A stretch of 35,164 nucleotides of DNA from VFKU01 sp038916785 (GCA_038916785.1 JBCLBO010000027.1:1-35164), one strand, 5' to 3'; shown: positions 7,734-15,907, counted from the stretch's first letter. The notes: a model not told the origin generated them from the sequence alone. A program made the numbers and translations.

Positions 7734-8995
7734 CGTTCCTCCGGCAGGACGGACAATTGCAGGTCTTCCAGCGTGATCGCGCCCGCGCGGACCTTCTCGA
7801 TTCCATGCTCGACCAGCGTCTTCATGCCTGCGCTGACCGCCGCGGCGTGCAACGTGCGGGTGCGCCCACGCGACAACACGATCTCGGCGATGTCGTCGTT
7901 CATCACAAGCAGCTCGGAGATCGCCGTGCGCCCTCGCCGCCCGAGGCCGTTGCAGGCCGGGCAGCCCTGGCCACGCGCGAGGGCCGCGCCGTCGTCCTCC
8001 AGACCATAGAGATGCCGTAGCGGCGCCGGGGGCAGGTACGCTGCGCGGCACTCCGGGCAGTTGAGCCGGATTAAACGCTGCGCGAGCGCGCCGTTCACCG
8101 CCGACGCGACCAGGTACGGTTCGAGTTCCATGTCCAGCAGGCGCGTGAAGACGCCGGCGGCGCTGCCACAGTGGATCGTGCTCAGGACGAGATGCCCCGT
8201 GAGCCCGGCCTGGATAGCGGTCTGCGCGGTCGCGGGATCGCGGATTTCTCCGACGACGATCACGTCCGGGTCCTGACGCAGGATGGCGCGCAACGCACAG
8301 GTGTAGTCGTAGCCCGCGTCGGGCCGGGCCTGGGTCTGGCAGATGCCCTCGAGGCGATACTCGACAGGGTCCTCGACGGTGATGATGTGCGTGCGCCGCG
8401 CGTCGGCGAGCAGTCGGGAGAGCAGCGCATAAATCGTCGTGGTCTTGCCGCTCGAACTCGGCCCCGTGAGCAGGAGCACGCCCTGCGGCCGCGCGATGAG
8501 ACTGCGCAGACCGGTGACGACCTCAGGACGCAGGCCCAGCGAATCGAGATCGAGGGGAGTCCGCTCGGGATCGACGATGCGGAGCACGGCCTTCTCGCCC
8601 TCGATGGTTGGCAAGGTCGCCACGCGCAGGCTCCGCCCGGCCCAGCGCTCGGCCGGTTCGATCCGGCCGTCCATCGGCGTGGAGTGCTGATAGACCGGGA
8701 GTTGGGCGAGCACCTTGATCCGCGCGATCACGCGCTCGTGGGAGTCCTTCGGCAAACGCGCGACGTCAATGAGCGCGCCGTCGATCCGGAAACGCAGGAG
8801 TGTTCCAGAGCGCCGTGGTTCGAAATAGAGATCGCTGCACCCATGCAGCACTGCCTGCTCGATCGCCATTTCGATCGCCAGGACCGCACCGATGTCGCCG
8901 CGCTGAATCTGGGCGAGCAATGCCGTTTCTAGGGAGGGGAGCGGAATCTCGGATCTCGTTGCCGCAGGACTGTCGATGCGCCGAACTACCGCCAT
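7730..8995 (-). CDS. gspE: GspE/PulE/PilB-family secretion ATPase
   Basis: 421 residues. The ATG at 8995 follows GAGGAGGAG. This cytoplasmic hexameric ATPase drives pseudopilus or pilus assembly. Motifs seen include Walker A GPSSSGKTT (residues 178-186), the Asp box TVEDPVE (206-212), Walker B DVIVVGE (244-250), the His box GHLVLSTIH (267-275), and a zinc-binding tetracysteine C313-x2-C316 and C345-x2-C348 as in GspE/PilB. It is shorter than typical (500-570) because the N1 domain that binds GspL or a c-di-GMP MshEN domain is nearly absent: only about 35 residues precede the N2 domain. No GspL partner is in the window. This points to a reduced machine docking directly on the GspF proteins encoded just upstream. 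Confidence 0.93.
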   Translation of the reverse strand: MAVVRRIDSPAATRSEIPLPSLETALLAQIQRGDIGAVLAIEMAIEQAVLHGCSDLYFEPRRSGTLLRFRIDGALIDVARLPKDSHERVIARIKVLAQLPVYQHSTPMDGRIEPAERWAGRSLRVATLPTIEGEKAVLRIVDPERTPLDLDSLGLRPEVVTGLRSLIARPQGVLLLTGPSSSGKTTTIYALLSRLLADARRTHIITVEDPVEYRLEGICQTQARPDAGYDYTCALRAILRQDPDVIVVGEIRDPATAQTAIQAGLTGHLVLSTIHCGSAAGVFTRLLDMELEPYLVASAVNGALAQRLIRLNCPECRAAYLPPAPLRHLYGLEDDGAALARGQGCPACNGLGRRGRTAISELLVMNDDIAEIVLSRGRTRTLHAAAVSAGMKTLVEHGIEKVRAGAITLEDLQLSVLPEER

Positions 8996-9010
8996 GAACT
9001 TCTCCTCCTC

Positions 9011-10165
9011 TCACAAATCTGCGATGAGGGCGTCCGACATTGCGGCGAACATTCCGAACGCAGCGGTGGTCGCCGTGATGACGCCGATGGCGCAGAATGC
9101 GACGCCGATGGGCACAAGCGCTTCGGCCCAGACGTGCTTGGCGCGCCGATTGGATCGCGTGCAGTGCTGCACGGCCTCATGGAAGGCCCAGACAAGGTCC
9201 TCGCGCGTCTCACCGAGGCGCACCAGTTCCGGAAGTTCGCGTCCTACGAGTTTGCGTTCGGGCGCCAGAGCGGACGAGAGCGGCGCGCCGTTTTCGACCT
9301 CACGCGCACAATGCTCGAGCATTCTCCGGTATGGGCGCGGCAGGCCCTCGGCGGCAGTGTCGTTCAACGCCTGCGCAAGCGGTACGCCCCCGGTAAGGCG
9401 CAGCTCCAGTGCGCGGGACAGACGCTGAACCTGCGTCCGGCGAAAGATGCCCCCGGCTGAGCGCTGCCAAAGGACGACGGCGACAAAAACGGACTGGACG
9501 AGTCCGCTCGCTCGGTATAGGAGCCGCAGGGCCAGGATCAACACGACGGCGAGTCCCGCTCCGGCGAGAATCCCGATCCAATGATCGTCGACGAATCGGG
9601 AAACTACGGCCATCGCGCGGGCGGAGCGCGGCACGTGCGAGGAGCCAAACTCGCCCAAAACTTCCATGAACACTGGAAAAACCTTGACAGTCAGAAATAA
9701 CAATATCTGGACTTGCACGGCAAGGCTCGCGATGAAATAGACTGTGTGGTTTCGAAGTAGGCGGCCGTGCTCGAGTTCGGCGTTAATATTGGTGATGATC
9801 GATTGCAGCGCCTTCGCAAGTTGGCCGGTCTGTTCGCCTGCGCGTACCTGCGCGATAAAATGTGTTGGGAACCGCGAGCCCAGGCTTTGCATCGCGTCGG
9901 CCAGCCCCATGCCCGAATCCGTCCGTTCCGACAAGGTACGCAGGACGTAGATATCGCGGGCGTTCGGCGCATCCATCGAACACTTGAGCAGCCCTTCGGG
10001 CAGCGGCGCGTTGGTGCGGACGATGGCTTCGATCTGCGTGAGCACGGCGCGCTGATCGTGCTGCCTGACCTGCCGGAACCAGCGCGTACCCCAGCCGAAT
10101 GGGGAGCGAATGCTGTAGCCGAGATATCGCGCTAGGCCCGTATCAGTGGGTTTGCGAGAGTCCAT
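9011..10165 (-). CDS. Type II secretion/type IV pilus inner-membrane platform protein, GspF family (second copy)
   Basis: 384 residues from ATG 10165 (MDSRKPT...); the gap to the preceding gspF stop is 16 bases. It has two GspF domains: the first around 'AGEQTGQLAKALQSIITNINAELEHGRLLRNHTVYFIASLAVQVQILLFLTVKVFPVFMEVL', the second around 'LSRALELRLTGGVPLAQALNDTAAEGLPRPYRRMLEHCAREVENGAPLSSAL', and a C-terminal membrane helix ending 'TTAAFGMFAAMSDALIADL'. It is more diverged from canonical GspF than its upstream neighbour: the usual N-terminal 'F.Y.A.d..G' segment is missing. It probably forms a heteromeric platform with the other GspF. Confidence 0.85.
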   Translation of the reverse strand: MDSRKPTDTGLARYLGYSIRSPFGWGTRWFRQVRQHDQRAVLTQIEAIVRTNAPLPEGLLKCSMDAPNARDIYVLRTLSERTDSGMGLADAMQSLGSRFPTHFIAQVRAGEQTGQLAKALQSIITNINAELEHGRLLRNHTVYFIASLAVQVQILLFLTVKVFPVFMEVLGEFGSSHVPRSARAMAVVSRFVDDHWIGILAGAGLAVVLILALRLLYRASGLVQSVFVAVVLWQRSAGGIFRRTQVQRLSRALELRLTGGVPLAQALNDTAAEGLPRPYRRMLEHCAREVENGAPLSSALAPERKLVGRELPELVRLGETREDLVWAFHEAVQHCTRSNRRAKHVWAEALVPIGVAFCAIGVITATTAAFGMFAAMSDALIADL

Positions 10166-10181
10166 CAGGCCATATCCCGAT

Positions 10182-11402
10182 CTAGCGCCCTGTAAGAGCG
10201 TCGCCCAGAGAAAAGATGGGCAAGTAGAGCGACACGACCACGAACAAAACGAAGCCCCCAAGCGTGACGATTGTCACCGGGGTTATCAGGTGCATCATCA
10301 CCTCGTCACGCACGGACACCTCACGCTCGCTCGCCTCGCTGAGGTCGATAAGCGTCTGCGGAAGCTGGCCGCGCGACTCGCCGTTTGCGAGAAACCAGAG
10401 GTAGCTGTGGGGAAAGTAGCGCGTGTCGGAGAGCGAGTCCGCCACGCGATCGCCCTGCGCGATATGCACGGCGGCCCTCCGCACATTCGCCCGGAGGTAA
10501 TCGTTCCCCGCCGCAGCGCCCGCGAGATCGAGCGCTTCGCCAATTGGCACTCCGGCTTCGAGCATGAGCCCGAGCGCCTTTGAGAAGCGGGCCAGCGAAG
10601 CCGTTCGAAATGTTCGGCCCACTACCGGAGCGTGTTCGCGCAGCCTGTCGAGGAAGTCCCGGCCTACTCCCGTACGCCTCAACTGGAGCCGAGTCGCCAG
10701 TGTAGAAACGGCGAAAATGACTGCTGCGGCTGCGATTTGGATCGGATACGCACGGACGAAGTGGCTGATGTTGACGAGAAATTGCGTGGGCGGCGGCAAT
10801 ACCCCTCCGAATTCCTTAAAGATCGATTCGAAGGTGGGGACGGTTTGGAAGAGGATGTTGATGAGAACTAACACAGTTGAACCGATGACGAAGGCGGGAT
10901 ATACGAGCGCCACGAAAACGCGGTCGCGCAGATCCAAGATGCGGGTCGAGTAGCCGCTCATCATTTGGAGAACGCCCTTGAGATCACCGCTGCGTTCTCC
11001 GGCGCGGATGAGGCTCAGGTAGATTGGCGGAAAGGCGCGCGGGCTGCGCTGGAAGGCCTCCTCGAGCGAGCGGCCCGCTTCGAGGTCGCTGCGCAGATGG
11101 TCGAAGACGGGTTTGAGCCGCCGGTTGTCCAGGTCCTTCGCCATCGCCTGCACCGACGGGGCGACGGGGAGTTTGCCCTTCACGATAGCGAGCAACTGGT
11201 CGTTCAACAGCGCGACGTCGGACCAGCCGAGCGGCCGTTGGAGCGAGAATTTTTTTGGCGGGCGGCCGACTTCGAGGACCTCGTTCACTTGCGCGCCGCG
11301 TTCTTGGAGAATCGCGGTGACGCGCGCGGCGGAGGCTTCTTCCATCGTGCCTTCGAGCGGTTCGCCGTAGGGGTCGATGGCGCGGTAGCGAAAGAGCCGC
11401 AT
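10182..11402 (-). CDS. gspF: Type II secretion system inner-membrane platform protein GspF
   Basis: 406 residues, canonical length. It begins 'MRLFRYRAIDPYGEPLEGTMEEASAARV', the usual GspF/PilC N-terminus, followed by two cytoplasmic GspF helical domains ('LLNDQLLAIVKGKLPVAPSVQAMAKD' and 'LARFSKALGLMLEAGVPIGEALDLAG') and three membrane segments: 'VFVALVYPAFVIGSTVLVLINILF', a second near 'IQIAAAAVIFAVSTL', and a C-terminal 'TPVTIVTLGGFVLFVVVSLYLPIFSL'. It acts in the inner membrane as the rotary platform between the GspE ATPase and pseudopilins. It starts 6 bases after the anti-sigma gene stop, so it is co-transcribed with the sigma/anti-sigma pair. Confidence 0.93.
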   Translation of the reverse strand: MRLFRYRAIDPYGEPLEGTMEEASAARVTAILQERGAQVNEVLEVGRPPKKFSLQRPLGWSDVALLNDQLLAIVKGKLPVAPSVQAMAKDLDNRRLKPVFDHLRSDLEAGRSLEEAFQRSPRAFPPIYLSLIRAGERSGDLKGVLQMMSGYSTRILDLRDRVFVALVYPAFVIGSTVLVLINILFQTVPTFESIFKEFGGVLPPPTQFLVNISHFVRAYPIQIAAAAVIFAVSTLATRLQLRRTGVGRDFLDRLREHAPVVGRTFRTASLARFSKALGLMLEAGVPIGEALDLAGAAAGNDYLRANVRRAAVHIAQGDRVADSLSDTRYFPHSYLWFLANGESRGQLPQTLIDLSEASEREVSVRDEVMMHLITPVTIVTLGGFVLFVVVSLYLPIFSLGDALTGR

Positions 11403-11408
11403 CGGGCT

Positions 11409-11924
11409 TCAGTCGCCGCGTGGCGCGGGTTCGGACTTCAGAGGGCCGACCAGCCCCATCTTGTCGAGATCGGCGAGGTCTAGGCCGTTGCGCAGATAGG
11501 GCGACCAATCGGTGCGGGCAATCTCTCTAGAGCGCGCCTCGGCCACCGGCGAACCGAAGATTGGAAACCAGGCCGGGCGGGGACGGCCCATCAAACCCGG
11601 CGAGAGGGCCAGAGCGATCACAATCATGGCGGCCGTCAGGCGCAGGACGGGCAGTCGCGCGCGGCGCGATGCGGAAACCGCTGGTAGCGGGGGTGAGTCC
11701 GCCTCGAGCGCGCGAAATCGATCCAGGAATTCGACGCAATCCTCGCAGACCTCGGAGGCGCCCACTTCTCCGGCGACCGCACCCAGGAGATCCCGAAGGC
11801 CGCCTAGATCCGCGCGGCACTCTTCGCACTGAATGAGGTGGATGTCGATGCACATCTCGTCCGCGGGTCCGAGCGCGCCCTCCGCGTACTCGACGATGAG
11901 GGACTCGACGCTACTGCACTTCAC
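11409..11924 (-). CDS. Zinc-finger anti-sigma factor, membrane-anchored
   Basis: 171 residues. The N-terminal anti-sigma zinc domain has H29-x3-C33-x2-C36 (HLIQCEEC), with an extra Cys at position 3 and a second CxxC (CEDC) near residue 62. One transmembrane helix 'LRLTAAMIVIALALSPGLMG' is followed by a short extracytoplasmic tail. Its start overlaps the end of the sigma gene by 14 bases, the usual sigma/anti-sigma arrangement. It is inferred to hold the ECF factor until an envelope or redox signal is received; zinc anti-sigma Cys pairs are often redox-responsive. The unusual point is that the next gene, 6 bases on, is gspF. Confidence 0.85.
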   Translation of the reverse strand: MKCSSVESLIVEYAEGALGPADEMCIDIHLIQCEECRADLGGLRDLLGAVAGEVGASEVCEDCVEFLDRFRALEADSPPLPAVSASRRARLPVLRLTAAMIVIALALSPGLMGRPRPAWFPIFGSPVAEARSREIARTDWSPYLRNGLDLADLDKMGLVGPLKSEPAPRGD

Positions 11925-12510
11925 GGAAGGTCTCCTCGGGCCGCTGCGCGCTCCAGATTTCCTGCAACGCGACGCGGAGTTTTTTCACGGCGAGAATCTT
12001 GCGCGAGCGTACGGTATGCACCGGGCACTGCATCACCGAGGCGGCGTCTGCGGCCGTCAAGCCCTCAATCGCCAGCAACACGAAAGCCATGCGCTGTTCA
12101 TCGGGCAATCCGCGCAGGGCCTCGATAATGTGTTCAGAGATTTCTGACGACGCCGCGCGCGTGGCGGGCCCGGCCTGCGCGGGGGCCAGGAGGCCCTCGA
12201 GGAACTCCTCCACCGGCGTCGAGGAGGGTTGGCCGTGCCGGCGCAGCGAACGGCAATGCTCAAGCCACACATAGCGCGCGAAGGTCAGCAGATAGGCGAG
12301 GATCGAGCCGGTCGCGGCGTAGCGCGCCCGGTATTTCCATATGCGCAGGAAGGTCTCTTGCGTGAGGTCTTTGCAAGTCCCCGGATCGCCGCAAAGCCCG
12401 TAGAAAAACCTGTGCACCTGGCGCTGGAAGCGGCTGTACATCAGGCCAAAGGCGGCCTGGTCACCCTCCCTGACCCGAAGCATCAACGCAATACCGGGAT
12501 CCGTGTCCAC
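11911..12510 (-). CDS. ECF-family RNA polymerase sigma factor
   Basis: 199 residues with a GTG start at 12510 preceded by GGGGAG at good spacing. Sigma region 2 is 'FGLMYSRFQRQVHRFFYGLCGDPGTCKDLTQETFLRIWKYRARY', with the conserved D-LTQETFLR-W motif. Region 4 is 'LRGLPDEQRMAFVLLAIEGLTAADAASVMQCPVHTVRSRKILAVKKL', a standard helix-turn-helix. It directs transcription of a specific regulon and is followed by its anti-sigma and the whole pseudopilus operon, so the operon is probably autoregulated. Its promoter and first 65 or so codons are duplicated almost identically at 16500-16777. Confidence 0.93.
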   Translation of the reverse strand: MDTDPGIALMLRVREGDQAAFGLMYSRFQRQVHRFFYGLCGDPGTCKDLTQETFLRIWKYRARYAATGSILAYLLTFARYVWLEHCRSLRRHGQPSSTPVEEFLEGLLAPAQAGPATRAASSEISEHIIEALRGLPDEQRMAFVLLAIEGLTAADAASVMQCPVHTVRSRKILAVKKLRVALQEIWSAQRPEETFREVQ

Positions 12511-12590
12511 GCGCGCTCCCCGTGCGGGTCCGTCTCACCCTGCGGACTCATACTACTAAGAGATGGCCGTATTCGCGGAAATTGATCAAA
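12314..12590. repeat. Direct repeat copy A: promoter and 5' end of the ECF sigma gene
   Basis: This 277-base block is repeated in the same orientation at 16500-16777. Reading by eye, the coding parts differ at one position, and the upstream parts differ by one substitution, one inserted T and an eight-base block between the TGATCA palindrome and GGCCATCTCT. The near identity implies a recent event. Confidence 0.92.
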
Positions 12591-12663
12591 ATCCGTAATT
12601 TACGCAAGTATGAAGGAATTAATGGTCGATTGGGGCCACAAGCGGCCTGAGAAGAGCCGGACG

Positions 12664-13158
12664 CTATGAGGGCCTATGGGCTAGGGTTATTCTTTTCATC
12701 CATGAGCTTGTGTATAGCAATGCGATGGTAAGGGCTAGCAGGGCACTTGTACGGATCAATGTCCAGAAATTGACGAATGGCGATGCTGAGGTCGCGTCGG
12801 ATGCACTAAAGCAGGCGCAGGATATTTCAAGACCTCGCGCGAGTGCTGAGACGATCGCGATGAGAAAAACCACAAACAACACAGTATTCAGTATTAGAGC
12901 GCCATCGACAAATATTCCCGCGACCAAGCATAGGCCCACAGTAAGTTCGAACGCCGGCACAAGAATTCCGACGATCTCTCCAAAAGGGCGACTGGTAAGT
13001 TCGTAGCCGTAGACACTGGATAAAAATGCAAATGGATTTGAGAATTTTTGGTATGCACTGTAGAGAAGGATAAGACCAAGCGAGAGCCTGCCGACCGAGC
13101 ACAGCAGAGTCCGCGCGCTGTTGACGCCGGGAGTTTTTGGGAGGGCCGCCCAATTCAT
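12664..13158 (-). CDS. MauE/DoxX-family redox-associated membrane protein
   Basis: 164 residues with four predicted membrane helices (about 17-34, 58-80, 87-107 and 128-150). The family signature 'GRLSLGLILLYSAYQKFSNP' is at residues 23-42, and 'ALARGLEISCACF' places a C114-x-C116 pair at the position of the Cys-Gly-Cys-Phe seen in MauE proteins. MauE proteins support thiol-disulfide exchange during maturation of exported proteins such as methylamine dehydrogenase; their chemistry is not fully defined. Here the gene lies 24 bases after a C39 peptidase-rhodanese gene and in an operon with a nine-Cys exported peptide. That suggests electron transfer for disulfide formation or isomerisation of the peptide. 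It is the last gene of the operon. Confidence 0.8.
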   Translation of the reverse strand: MNWAALPKTPGVNSARTLLCSVGRLSLGLILLYSAYQKFSNPFAFLSSVYGYELTSRPFGEIVGILVPAFELTVGLCLVAGIFVDGALILNTVLFVVFLIAIVSALARGLEISCACFSASDATSASPFVNFWTLIRTSALLALTIALLYTSSWMKRITLAHRPS

Positions 13159-13182
13159 TCGTTTGCTCCCATCCGATGCCGG

Positions 13183-14295
13183 CTATCGCGGGTCCACGCG
13201 CGCCGCGGTAGCCGTCCACTCCGCCCATCCGCCTGGATAGACGGTGAGATTGCGATACCCCAGTTCCCACATCCGCTTGGCGATGATCCCGGAGTAGAGG
13301 CATCCATCGCTTTGACAGTAGAGAATGATTTCCCGCTCGCGCGAATATTGTTTCAGCGTCGCCTCGATACTGTCCAAGCCTGATGTTACAGGTATGCTTA
13401 TCGCGTTAGAAATGTGGCCGGCATCGTAGTCGCTCGAATGTCGCGCGTCTACCACTATTGCAGCGCCGGATGTCACTGCACTTTGCATCTCCCGACGTGA
13501 AAGTTTCGGAAGAAACGACTCAAATTGGCTCTCCTGAATCAACATTACTAAAGCAGGGTCACGAAAAAATCCAACAGGGGAGAAGGTATGGAAGATCAGC
13601 CCAACGACCGTGGCCCATCCAGTCACAAAGGCCGTCTGTCCGGCGACACCAGTCGCATGTCTGCGTCCAAACCCAACGTTTTTCAAGAGCAGCAGGACGA
13701 AGAGAACGCCACCGAGCGCGACGAGTCCGGCCCGGGGCCACGTGACGGCGGATCGGGAATAGACATTTTTCTGGATTGGCTGTTCCGAGATAAGCATTCC
13801 GTAGTGGTCCCAGTGCAAGGACAGTGCCTGGTACGAGAGCTTTCGCAAACCCAGCGAAGGGTCAAAAACTCTATACTTCGCGCCGTCCATTCCCAGAAAC
13901 AAGACGTAGTGATCGTATGTTTTGCTAGAAATATTGCTCTTGACGTGGAGGATGATAGGGCAGTGCGATCGCGACAAGAATCTGTGGTCCAATCCTTTCA
14001 TTGGCACACCGTAAAGACCATTTTCCTCTGCGGCTCGCTGCAGATCAGCAAGTGTGCTTCCGGCTGGAGAGCTTACGTAGTCGGCCTTGACGATCGATTC
14101 GATGGGGCGATTCAGACCCTTGATTCGCGTAAAGACATAAATCGAGTACAAGCCACAGAACGGGCCAAACTGCCTGAAAGGAGCCAGGCTGTCTTGCATG
14201 CGAGATTCTTCCCCTGTAGCCGCGACGCCTTGAATCGAAATTGACAACAAAAGACTCAAGAGGGCGACTGAGAATGTCCGCCGGGAGACTTGCAC
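13183..14295 (-). CDS. Membrane-anchored C39-family peptidase fused to a rhodanese domain
   Basis: 370 residues. A signal peptide spans residues 1-26. A papain-like C39 domain covers about 35-170, with Cys47 in 'FGPFCGLYSIY', His129 in 'YDHYVLFLG' and Asp145 in 'YRVFDPSLG', which form the expected catalytic set. Two membrane helices (about 185-207 and 219-244) follow. A rhodanese domain covers 263-360 with loop C327-QSDG-C332. Two helices return the chain, so both enzymatic domains should face the periplasm or exterior. C39 domains normally sit at the N-terminus of bacteriocin ABC exporters and cut after double-glycine leaders; here no ABC transporter is present. Five bases separate it from the upstream LolA-like gene. 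It likely processes the Cys-rich peptide at 15608-15907, with rhodanese handling sulfur or persulfide chemistry. The function of the pair is inference. Confidence 0.85.
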   Translation of the reverse strand: MQVSRRTFSVALLSLLLSISIQGVAATGEESRMQDSLAPFRQFGPFCGLYSIYVFTRIKGLNRPIESIVKADYVSSPAGSTLADLQRAAEENGLYGVPMKGLDHRFLSRSHCPIILHVKSNISSKTYDHYVLFLGMDGAKYRVFDPSLGLRKLSYQALSLHWDHYGMLISEQPIQKNVYSRSAVTWPRAGLVALGGVLFVLLLLKNVGFGRRHATGVAGQTAFVTGWATVVGLIFHTFSPVGFFRDPALVMLIQESQFESFLPKLSRREMQSAVTSGAAIVVDARHSSDYDAGHISNAISIPVTSGLDSIEATLKQYSREREIILYCQSDGCLYSGIIAKRMWELGYRNLTVYPGGWAEWTATAARVDPR

Positions 14296-14300
14296 CGAGT

Positions 14301-15572
14301 TTATCCTCGACGCAGCATGCGATACGTGATGAATAGCATAACTGCGGCGCCGCAGATCGCGATGGCGGCCAAAGCGCGCCAGTCGGCGGCGCTCTCGATG
14401 GCTTCAGTTTCGACTGGTTTAGTTGCCTCCTCCTCGCGCGCCTGAGGGGGTGGCAGCGCTTCTGCGTTTGGGGCTTTGGTGTGTACGTCGTCAATCTTTT
14501 GCGCTGAGGCCTCGACCACCGCCTCTTCGACTTTTGTGTCAATGGTCTCAGCGAGGAGTTGATCGAGCAATACAAAGGGAGCCAGTTTTCCGTTTTGCCA
14601 GACGAATTGCGTATCGAGATCGAGGTCTGTGATTATGGTCCCGTCTGGCATTTCGGGAACGAAAGGACGCAACTGTTCCATGTCCGGGTTAAAAGTCACT
14701 GAGTCGATGGTGATGGCACTCGTCGCCGTAACGATGACACTTCCGTTCGGCAACTTGTTCATATACTCTTTGTTGTACACCATCCGGCCGTCGACGACCA
14801 CGAATCGTCCGTCAATCTCTTCGATTTTTTTTGTTTCGAACCTCATGTTCGACTCTTTCTGCGGCATAAACTGGTAGTCAGATAACCGGACATCGTCATG
14901 ACCAAGATCGCTAGATTTCCTGCGTATCTCTGCCTTAAGCAAATTAAATCCCCGCGATGGGTCTACCCACACTTTATAGTGTCCGCGATCGGTCTTGGCT
15001 TCCAGGACGTACGCCGTAACGCCATCAATCGTCGAATCATCGACAGTGACTTCTACACCATCGACCGCCTTAGCTAGTATCTCGAAGTACGGCCGGCTGT
15101 CGCCTGGGAAAATACCGGAGAGTTCACCGGCGGCATGGGTTCTTCTAACTTGATCGTAGTGCGGCTGCTTGGTAGTGGTGCCGCCCCAAGCTCCGATTGG
15201 TTTTCCGTCATTCATCATTGTAGCCGCATCCAAATTCATCTCGCCATCCCAGAATGCATGATTGTATAGCTCCTGGACTTTCTTGTCTTTCTGCGCCGGT
15301 TCGGAGCGGGAGTGATTCTTACGTGAAATGCGCGTGCGGTCGACATACATCTGCAGGTCCATGCTCACATGCGTGGTTGACTCCGGATGGCCCGCGTATT
15401 GGTAGTCGATGGAGTAGTTGGCGTGGAACGACGCGGGAGGCACAGATGCCTGTGCCTCCCGTATACGCAATAGGAGTTCCGCGGGGGTCAGGTCAGTTTT
15501 GTCAGCTTCCGCTGAAACCCCAGCAAGAATCCACGGAACCAAGCACACGAGCGTTCGTCGGACATTGAACAT
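14301..15572 (-). CDS. Exported, membrane-anchored LolA/LolB-like protein of unknown function
   Basis: 423 residues. It has a signal peptide (MFNVRRTLVCLVPWILAGVSAEA), a large beta-rich domain, a Pro/Glu-rich linker (about 335-390) and a C-terminal membrane helix 'ALAAIAICGAAVMLFITYRML' with basic end. Strands such as 'GHYKVWVDPSRGFNLLKAEIRRK' and 'VTVDDSTIDGVTAYVLEAKTD' resemble the LolA-type half-barrel (DUF-type outer-membrane lipoprotein-sorting proteins) that bind hydrophobic ligands. It has the same plan as the gene at 17034-18296. It starts 35 bases after the Cys-rich peptide gene and is followed 5 bases later by the C39-rhodanese gene, so it may hold or present the peptide or another substrate outside the membrane. 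The assignment to LolA fold is by pattern only. Confidence 0.6.
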   Translation of the reverse strand: MFNVRRTLVCLVPWILAGVSAEADKTDLTPAELLLRIREAQASVPPASFHANYSIDYQYAGHPESTTHVSMDLQMYVDRTRISRKNHSRSEPAQKDKKVQELYNHAFWDGEMNLDAATMMNDGKPIGAWGGTTTKQPHYDQVRRTHAAGELSGIFPGDSRPYFEILAKAVDGVEVTVDDSTIDGVTAYVLEAKTDRGHYKVWVDPSRGFNLLKAEIRRKSSDLGHDDVRLSDYQFMPQKESNMRFETKKIEEIDGRFVVVDGRMVYNKEYMNKLPNGSVIVTATSAITIDSVTFNPDMEQLRPFVPEMPDGTIITDLDLDTQFVWQNGKLAPFVLLDQLLAETIDTKVEEAVVEASAQKIDDVHTKAPNAEALPPPQAREEEATKPVETEAIESAADWRALAAIAICGAAVMLFITYRMLRRG

Positions 15573-15607
15573 CTACGCAGACCTCAGCCAAACTACCCGC
15601 ATCAGCC

Positions 15608-15907
15608 TCAGGTCGCCAGGCAAGCGGCGTTCCCGGGACAACCCCCCAGTGGCTCGCCGCCGCAGGCCGCACCCAAACCGGCGTAGCATTGGTTGTCGGT
15701 GGATGAATTGTTCGGACAAACACTGCGGCTGCTGGAGCAACCCTCAGTGCCCTCGCATGACGCGGTTGAGCCGATTTTGCACGGGCACGCAACACCGCCG
15801 ATCACTTGCGACGCTTCAGCGCCGCCGAGAACGGACGCGCCGTTAGCACTCGAGAATACGACGAGCCCGAGCGCAATACAGAATGCAATTACAATTGCTT
15901 TCTTCAT
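15608..15907 (-). CDS. Sec-exported Cys-rich peptide precursor with double-glycine leader
   Basis: 99 residues. ATG 15907 is chosen because GAGGAG lies 7 bases upstream and a good signal peptide follows (MKKAIVIAFCIALGLVVFSS, cleavage near residue 23); the longer frame to 16144 has neither. After the signal peptide, residues 27-38 read LGGAEASQVIGG. Counting back from Gly38, this gives Leu -12, Glu -8, Val -4, Gly -2 and Gly -1, the double-glycine leader consensus cut by C39 peptidases. The remaining 61 residues contain nine Cys (41, 43, 51, 57, 64, 74, 82, 90, 96) among Gly, Ser and Ala. The next two genes encode a LolA-like protein and a C39 peptidase-rhodanese. I do not recognise a named family. 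It could be a secreted antimicrobial, signal or metal-binding peptide. Confidence 0.7.
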   Translation of the reverse strand: MKKAIVIAFCIALGLVVFSSANGASVLGGAEASQVIGGVACPCKIGSTASCEGTEGCSSSRSVCPNNSSTDNQCYAGLGAACGGEPLGGCPGNAACLAT

